Source of the DNA: Basidiobolus heterosporus B8920
Taxonomy: Eukaryota > Basidiobolomycota > Basidiobolomycetes > Basidiobolales > Basidiobolaceae
Assembly (NCBI GenBank): GCA_000697455.1
Contig: JNET01028654.1
Location: 1 to 15,678 of the forward strand
DNA length: 15,678 nucleotides
Reading direction: 5' to 3'
The translations under genes and the position numbers were made by a program. Under the pieces are notes generated by a model. That model had not been told where the DNA came from and did not search any database. It saw only the letters and a list, made by a program, of their open reading frames with translations. Below are positions 13,539 through 15,678 of the stretch, piece by piece; within the stretch, counting starts at the first letter, position 1, and each line of letters starts with the position of its first letter.

Positions 13539-13745
13539 ATGTTCAGTGGTAACAAATATCTAGTTATGTGACTTTGAGTGGACCAGGCCGAATTCAGCCA
13601 ATGATGTGAATAAAGTAAACAGCAAGCAGCATTTGATCAAAACATAGGAAAATCAATGCCAGTTCATATAGAAAAATCCAGTCTAGGCTAAGAAAGTGGT
13701 GGTTATTGTTGCAGGTGGACATTTCAAGTTGCTTGGACTTCGAAA

Positions 13746-15678
13746 ATGCCTTCAAAAAACTCCCCTAGCACTCCCAAAAAGGGTGGTCGAAACTTGTTAA
13801 GCTTTTTCGCCTCTTCGCCTTCTTCTACACCTGAAGGTATGGAAGGAGTTGATGTTCGTTTTTGTCAAAATATTGAAGTTTTCTTCTTTTAGGCTCGATA
13901 GCTCGAACAAAAGAGAACATAGAGAAACCAGGTAGTTTTACTCGGTTATTCTTGTTTCTCCATAATTACCATTTAATTTACTCAACTATCTTCAGAAAAT
14001 CTCGAATCTTCAACATGTCTTCCAAGCGAAGAGAAGCCAGCGGGTAAGACTCTTTTCTCTCGTGCTTATCCGAAACGCCCTTTTTCTGACGTGTGATGAA
14101 TGTGTTTATCTAGAAGCGCCACAAACAGACACTTGCTTATTAGAAACGGAGCAAGAAACTGACGGCAAGATTTCGAACAACTATACAGATAAAGGCACGT
14201 ACTATCAAGTAGAACTCCAATGCAGCAATGACTAATTAATTTCTAAAGAACCAAAGCTAAAGCCATATGTGTACATTGTCAAACGAATACCTAAAGATCT
14301 GGAAATCAGCGAGACTGAAAATAAGTCAGTTTTACAATGTGAGCTATTTAGTAAACGGCTATTTAGAAAGGATACCCTTTTAACTATCTGCACTTGTATT
14401 TCAAAGCATTGACACCAGAGGTTACTCAAGCGCCCCTAGAATCTGATCCAGTTCAGCCAAAAGACAATGCAACTGTAGAAACCAAGAACACACCCAGCAA
14501 CCCGACCCCATCACTCGTACCTAAACCCCTAGAATGCGTCAAAGTGACACCATCAGAACAACCAACGATACCAACAGTAAATATAGCGAAGAGTTGTGAT
14601 TGATTTTTGAAGCGATTTTAACACAACTTATGTTGATTGAAGCGTCGGTTGGTAGAGTTGAAGAACGAACGATTGCTCTTTCACGAAAAAAAGATCACAT
14701 TTCTACTTCACCCAGATACAATCATTGGTAAGCCTTGTGATCTTAGTCGTTAGCTTGTTTCGAGAATAACGGTTCGAACTCTTTTGGTTACAGAATTGGC
14801 CTCTTTTCACGTCTCTTTAGAGGAGGTGACGGGAACGCTCCTACCTTTTCCTCAAGAATTTCACCCACTTTTGTGTAAACTAATTCAGGATAGGTATCTA
14901 CCTTTGTATCATTTGACTAACCCTCTTTACCCGTCCCTAACGCTTCTCTTTCAAGCGACCTGCCACTTTCATCGCTAGTAAACCATGTAATGGATATACT
15001 CTGTCCCACAGGATTTAAGGATGAGGATTCTCCCACAGGTGAGCACATTTCCTGAATGGCCTAGTTGTGTTGATCGTATTAAAACTCAAATGACGCGTGA
15101 AAGAGTTGCCCAAGATAAATCCGAGAAGCGTAGAAAATTCAATTTTGTTACTGGCTAGACACCACAATTATATCGATTCAAATAATCTCCTGGGTATCAA
15201 CCAAGAGGATGAGCGTCCTTGCTCAGTAAGTTACCAGAGAATCACCTCCAATCTCTTGAAGCTAGTACTCACATATATTGTGCTAAGAATATCGCCATTG
15301 TCCGCTGGGAAGTTCAAACCTTGGAATCCGCATTTTCTCCTGATTTAATACAAATAATCGAAAGGAGACGGGAAAAGCGTAAACAGGTAAAGTTCATTTC
15401 TCGGTCTTCTACTCTGCACATTGCTCACATCAGACAATCCTGCTTTAGGCATCTCTTGAAGTAAAGACTTTGTTCGACTCGCTGCCAGACGAGCAAAAGG
15501 AGAAAATACGAACTATCGCGCAATCTTCAAAAAGAAAAAGAAAAGCACAGGACTTAATTGATGAGGTAAGGTTATCGGTATATTTTCCTATTCAGACATC
15601 ATTAGCTAATGTTGGTGTAAACATCAAGGAACTCAAAAAGCAAGAGAAGGAAGAAAGAGAGGCAAGAAGGCGCAAGAT
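13746..15678 (+). CDS. RLF2: Chromatin assembly factor 1 large subunit (p150/Cac1/Rlf2), 5' part
   Basis: The CAF-1 large subunit deposits H3-H4 on newly replicated DNA and is guided by PCNA. Exons: 13746-13836, 13893-13931, 13996-14043, 14114-14194, 14249-14338, 14407-14576, 14643-14727, 14794-14893, 14956-15038, 15104-15225, 15288-15386, 15449-15565, 15596 to the edge; 402 codons so far. The N-terminus (MPSKNSPSTPKKGGRNLLSF...) carries a PCNA-box-like NLLSFF. Then come about 160 disordered residues, a helical segment (ELKNERLLFHEKK, FHPLLCKLIQDSDLPLSSL, ENSILLLARHHNY) and RWEVQTLESAF followed by VKTLFDSLPDEQKEKI. This order matches fungal Cac1 as I recall it. The last exon starts a K/E/R-rich helix (ELKKQEKEEREARRRK), the KER DNA-binding region. 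The acidic histone-binding and winged-helix parts must lie beyond the window. Exons 4-7 are the least certain; the junction at 14194 needs a GC donor. Confidence 0.75.

Larger units (their letters stand above)
13132..13745. promoter_or_regulatory. Shared divergent promoter region, TFIIIA / CAF-1
   Basis: The 614 bp between the two start codons carry both promoters. The TFIIIA side has an AT-rich TATA-like stretch (plus-strand TATATAAAT near 13168-13176). Two tandem repeats sit inside. I found no open frame worth reporting. Confidence 0.55.

Noticed and set aside
14956-15010. Acceptor at 15011 for CAF-1 exon 9
   Set aside because: It gives an immediate stop in the required phase, while the acceptor at 14955 yields a continuous helix-like segment.

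Overview
The window looks like nuclear DNA of a fungus. Six multi-exon housekeeping genes and one small intron-less gene are packed into 15.7 kb. I infer about 55 short GT-AG introns, mostly 50-75 nt, many with TAAC/TGAC-like branch points. The gene set and the protein types are fungal: a fungal-length HIBCH with a C-terminal extension, a TFIIIA with nine fingers plus a detached tenth, and the fungal form of the CAF-1 large subunit. The very high intron density (23 in the USP7-like gene) and the shape of the CAF-1 protein lean towards Basidiomycota, but I cannot fix the phylum from the sequence alone.

Layout, left to right. 1-607: no recognisable gene. 608-2452 (+): mitochondrial 3-hydroxyisobutyryl-CoA hydrolase, nine exons. 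2494-3256 (-): ALKBH2-like dioxygenase, two exons, converging on the first gene with only 41 bp between stop codons. 3547-4733 (+): tRNA-His guanylyltransferase THG1, seven exons, divergent from the ALKBH gene across 290 bp. 5134-5604 (+): a small secreted, probably GPI-anchored protein with a CFEM-like eight-cysteine pattern. 5887-10754 (-): a USP7/Ubp15-type deubiquitinase, 24 exons, 1107 aa. 11687-13131 (-): TFIIIA, six exons, 375 aa. 13746 to the right edge (+): large subunit of chromatin assembly factor 1, at least 13 exons, running off the window.

The genes do not form one pathway. They cover valine breakdown, alkylation repair, tRNA maturation, deubiquitination, 5S rRNA transcription and nucleosome assembly. 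Two divergent pairs (ALKBH/THG1 and TFIIIA/CAF-1) share promoter regions, and one convergent pair probably shares 3' ends. All spliced models keep the reading frame across every junction and keep the catalytic or zinc-binding residues, so I see no broken host gene.

I found no RNA gene, CRISPR array or convincing mobile element. The least ordinary items are the CFEM-like surface protein, PCNA-binding-like motifs in two different proteins, a start codon separated from the rest of the UBP15 message by the longest intron, a run of small phase-1 exons and a probable GC-AG intron in the CAF-1 gene, and three unrelated 11-bp units that are each triplicated in intergenic DNA. I did not find a clearly new biological system here.
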